Below are positions 24,783 through 27,240 of a stretch of DNA of 27,240 nt, piece by piece. The notes below the pieces were generated by a model, which was not told where the DNA came from, searched no databases, and worked only from the letters and a program-made list of their open reading frames with translations. Where the stretch lies: assembly GCA_035542475.1 (NCBI GenBank), contig DATKLL010000142.1, positions 1 to 27,240 of the forward strand, given 5' to 3'. Position 1 is the first letter of the stretch, and every line of letters begins with the position of its first letter. This DNA is from DATKLL01 sp035542475 (GTDB lineage Bacteria > Desulfobacterota > Syntrophia > Syntrophales > UBA2185). The position numbers were made by a program, and so were the translations under genes.

Positions 24783-25820
24783 ATGTCCATTCTGCAAATG
24801 AAACTTAAAAAGACAGAGATTCTCAAGTATTTACGGAAGATTTTTGATTCATTTACGAAGACGGCATTATTAATTGTTTTTACGACGGTCATCTATATAC
24901 TTCTTCTATATTGTTTTAAATATTTGTGGTTTTTATTCATATCCACACCGGTCGGTCAAGCATATGCCGTCCACTTCTCTTATAGTTATCAAATATCAAA
25001 TGATGTATTAAGTACCAATTTTATTAATCATGCAACCAAGATCACTGTTACTTCTTTTATAATCAGCCTTATAATCGGCTCTATTTGTCAATTTTTTCTC
25101 ATTATCAGATATTTTTATTCAAACCGCGGATTATTTGGCAGAATTGTGTTTTTTGGACTGCCTTTAGCATACATGGTTGCCGCCTGTGTGAGATACATGT
25201 ATGACTTTGGTGATATAGGTACAGCTTTCACTATTGCCGTGATTCCCACATTATGTGTCTTTACAGGAGGCTTCAGAATAGCGAAAGAATATGTGCCGGA
25301 ATTAGTCGATATAATATTTATTATCAGCGGACAGCAAAGAAAAACTAGCAGTAAACCGAAAGAGGAAGAAGCCCAACGCAGGGCAGACGAGTTAATACAG
25401 AAAGAAGATGCGAAACAAAGTGGTACTGACTGGCAAATAAAGTTAAAATACATATTGGAATCATATGCGGCGTATATCATAGTTATACTAATTATTATCG
25501 TAGTCGCCGGCATTACGCTCACAACTTCACAAGCACCAAACTTCAATAATAGGGAGGAATCAGCGGCAGAGGCTCCTAAAGTTGAAGCACCGATAACATC
25601 ACCCAAACCTGATGTTCCCCCTACTCCGCAATCAAATTTTACTTATAGTGGTTATTCTTATGACGAAAAGGCAAATAGAAGATTGGCCATTATAGATGGT
25701 AAGATATATCATGAGGGTGATTTACTGCCTGGTAATTATGTCCTTAAAAGTATAAAACTATCATACATCATCATTCGCAATAAGGCTAATAAAGAAGAAC
25801 TCGTTGTTCCATTGTATTAA
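24783..25820 (+). CDS. Multi-pass membrane protein with GspB-like C-terminal domain
   Basis: The 345-residue protein (ATG at 24783) has hydrophobic helices at about 26-55, 89-109, 121-138, 147-163 and 229-247. A charged cytoplasmic-type segment (185-220) and a Pro-rich linker (265-283) follow, then a short terminal domain. That domain (298-345: RRLAIIDGKIYHEGDLLPG..., ending VVPLY) resembles the C-terminal domain of the type II secretion protein GspB, which contacts the outer-membrane secretin in some systems. No other secretion genes are in the window, so the role is open. An in-frame TTG at 24768 is an alternative start; neither has a clear ribosome site. Base composition is more AT-rich than the clp or envelope genes. 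Confidence 0.7.
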   Translation: MSILQMKLKKTEILKYLRKIFDSFTKTALLIVFTTVIYILLLYCFKYLWFLFISTPVGQAYAVHFSYSYQISNDVLSTNFINHATKITVTSFIISLIIGSICQFFLIIRYFYSNRGLFGRIVFFGLPLAYMVAACVRYMYDFGDIGTAFTIAVIPTLCVFTGGFRIAKEYVPELVDIIFIISGQQRKTSSKPKEEEAQRRADELIQKEDAKQSGTDWQIKLKYILESYAAYIIVILIIIVVAGITLTTSQAPNFNNREESAAEAPKVEAPITSPKPDVPPTPQSNFTYSGYSYDEKANRRLAIIDGKIYHEGDLLPGNYVLKSIKLSYIIIRNKANKEELVVPLY

Positions 25821-25995
25821 TAATAATTGTTCGCCTGAGGACACAATAAGGGCTACGGTTTATAGTAGAACAAGGCATTTGAAAGATATTTTAATATGGG
25901 AGCGGATGACCTAAGAAATATTTATAGAAAGACAAAAGATCCCAAAAGAGTTAGATAGAGTATTAATGATTCCGAAAATGCTGAGATGTTAAGAT

Positions 25996-26808
25996 TTGAG
26001 GACTGATTTTAACAATGAAATGGCTGCTTGGAGTATTTTAGTGAGTAGAAAACAGAAAGGCATTGTTCGCGGAGCGTCAGAATTATTTGAATTTCTTAAG
26101 AGCCTACATGATAAGTGTCTAGAATTATCAAAAGAGATCAGGTTCGATAAGAAGAATCCGCGGCAGCTTCATCTAATAGGTCTCAATGGTTCGATCATTG
26201 AATTAAGTGGTAGTATAACTTTGTTAATTGATGAGAAGATAGCAATAGGGATTCCTTCGCTATTTAGGTCGATGCTTGAGGCGTTTGTTGAGCTGAAAAA
26301 TCTATGTGAGAATGCAGAATATGGTTATTATATGGAAGCAAGTTTTGTAAAAGAATGGTTGAAAATATATAGAGAGGCAAAAGAAAACCCAAACCCGTTC
26401 CTCAGTGAAATTAGTAAGCATGATAAATTAGATTCCTTGATAACGGAATACAAGAAAAAGTTGGTGTCGTTGAAGAAGAGGGGTTATTATCCTTTGAAAG
26501 TAGAGGAGCGTTTTAAAAGGGCTGATATGGAAGATGAGTATCGTTCGCTTTATAATTTTCTAAGCAGGGATGCACATAGCAATATTAGTGCTCTAATTGG
26601 GCGTCATTACGAGATTGATGGTGATGATTTTAGCGTGACATATTACAGGGATGTACCGATTCAGAGTCTTGTGGTATATATCGATTCAGTAGCTGGAATA
26701 CTAGTGAAGAGTGCGGGAATGATACATGGGCTTTTTAAGACCGGTACAATTAAAGAAATAAAGGCACTTGACAAAAAGTTAAGCGTGCTGAGGAAGAAAT
26801 ATCTATAG
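25996..26808 (+). CDS. DUF5677-like protein
   Basis: The 270-residue, all-helical soluble protein matches what I know of DUF5677. An SLFRSMLEAFVELKNL helix (~87-102) carries the typical R..E pattern, and a later LYNFLSRDAHSN segment (~185-196) carries a conserved Arg-Asp and His. The function is unknown for the family; the conserved polar residues in two helices could suggest a HEPN-like arrangement, but I do not claim it. The frame opens with TTG at 25996; an ATG at 26020 (residue 9) is the alternative. Neither has a good Shine-Dalgarno site. The gene is AT-rich compared with the first 10 kb, consistent with recent acquisition. Confidence 0.65.
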   Translation: MRTDFNNEMAAWSILVSRKQKGIVRGASELFEFLKSLHDKCLELSKEIRFDKKNPRQLHLIGLNGSIIELSGSITLLIDEKIAIGIPSLFRSMLEAFVELKNLCENAEYGYYMEASFVKEWLKIYREAKENPNPFLSEISKHDKLDSLITEYKKKLVSLKKRGYYPLKVEERFKRADMEDEYRSLYNFLSRDAHSNISALIGRHYEIDGDDFSVTYYRDVPIQSLVVYIDSVAGILVKSAGMIHGLFKTGTIKEIKALDKKLSVLRKKYL

Positions 26809-27240
26809 GTGCTAAAGAAACGCTAAAGAATTTTAGCTAATCGTATAAAATAACACATTGATTTTTAATGGGGCGGCGGGAATCCAACTGATTTGCTAAA
26901 TATTTATTATGTTTAATGTTATTTATAGGCATTTCTCTGATATACCCCGAAAAATACCCCCATATTTGGGCTGGTTTACATGTTGAACAGGACTTAATCT
27001 TACAATCAGTGTCAACAACCACTTTCTGAAGTCAATAAATTTGACCATGCTGCATGAACGCAAGATTACAAATACAAAACTACAGTTTTGTTTTTCAGGG
27101 GATCACATTAAATACCGGATGAAACAATCAAGGTCCGAATCTATTTTTATTTTAGCAAATCTAAAATTATTCCAAATTTTTTAAGAGAATGTATGATTTC
27201 TTAAAAAAATTGGGTGTAAAAGTTTAGAGGCACTTAGAGT
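26809..27240. other. Terminal 432 bp without a gene; contains a second tRNA-end-like scar
   Basis: Just after the DUF5677 stop there is a 6-bp stem (GCTAAA 26822-26827, TTTAGC 26832-26837) with no T-tract. At 26873-26888, gcggcgggaatccaac matches the tRNA-end-like sequence at 10402-10417 at 13 of 16 positions. On the minus strand it reads like the T-arm and acceptor end of a tRNA, but no tRNA can be built around it. The rest is AT-rich and unassigned. Confidence 0.35.

Noticed and set aside
25896..25958. A 20-codon frame between the membrane protein and the DUF5677 gene
   Set aside because: No ribosome site and no sign of conservation; more likely a chance frame or gene remnant.
26837..27022. 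Minus-strand 61-codon frame at the window end
   Set aside because: It spans the tRNA-end-like scar, has no ribosome site and resembles no protein I know.

Overview
The window looks like a chromosomal segment of a mesophilic Gram-negative bacterium of moderate GC. My best guess is a Desulfobacterota (former Deltaproteobacteria, Syntrophia-like) lineage or a relative. This rests on gene content only: a clpS-clpA pair, a CheZ-type phosphatase, an M48 lipoprotein, a GspB-like domain, a zinc-ribbon/cyclase/AAA/TPR giant and a cNMP-binding/BTAD regulator. The taxonomy is an inference.

Layout. (1) 1-3202, minus strand: clpA (3' end cut by the window edge) behind clpS, then a 519-bp gap holding a ~160-bp element with terminal inverted repeats, then a dodecin-like gene with its own hairpin terminator. 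(2) 3439-6501, plus strand: a tightly packed, partly overlapping operon of a double-GT-A glycosyltransferase, a DUF4922/HIT-like protein and an M15 peptidase. It converges with 6479-8112 (minus), where a DUF1460 amidase-like protein overlaps a metallophosphoesterase. Next come a K+-channel-like protein (minus) and an M48 lipoprotein (plus). Together this part reads as cell-envelope maintenance. (3) 10374-16988: a stretch beginning with a tRNA-3'-end-like remnant, then an orphan cheY-cheZ pair, a 777-bp gap with a strong hairpin, a six-cysteine membrane-anchored protein, a YdjM-type membrane hydrolase, a YiiX-type cysteine hydrolase and a radical SAM protein. (4) 17138-22282: a 1114-aa class III cyclase with zinc ribbons, an ATPase and TPRs, divergent from a cNMP-binding/winged-helix/BTAD regulator across an AT-rich 378-bp region. 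(5) 22713-24623: a compact array of five small genes with near-identical strong Shine-Dalgarno leaders, closed by a textbook terminator. Three of them share a ~65-residue domain of unknown function, and the third copy is fused to a methylmalonyl-CoA-mutase-like B12-binding fold that has lost the cobalamin-ligating histidine. (6) 24783-27240: AT-rich genes (a membrane protein with a GspB-like tail and a DUF5677 protein) and a second tRNA-end-like scar.

The most interesting candidate is regions 4-5 taken together. A nucleotide cyclase faces a cyclic-nucleotide-responsive regulator, and immediately downstream lies a tandem family of tiny proteins ending in a cobalamin-blind B12 fold. The two tRNA-end-like scars at about 10.4 and 26.9 kb raise the possibility that regions 3-6 were acquired as an island, but this is weak evidence.
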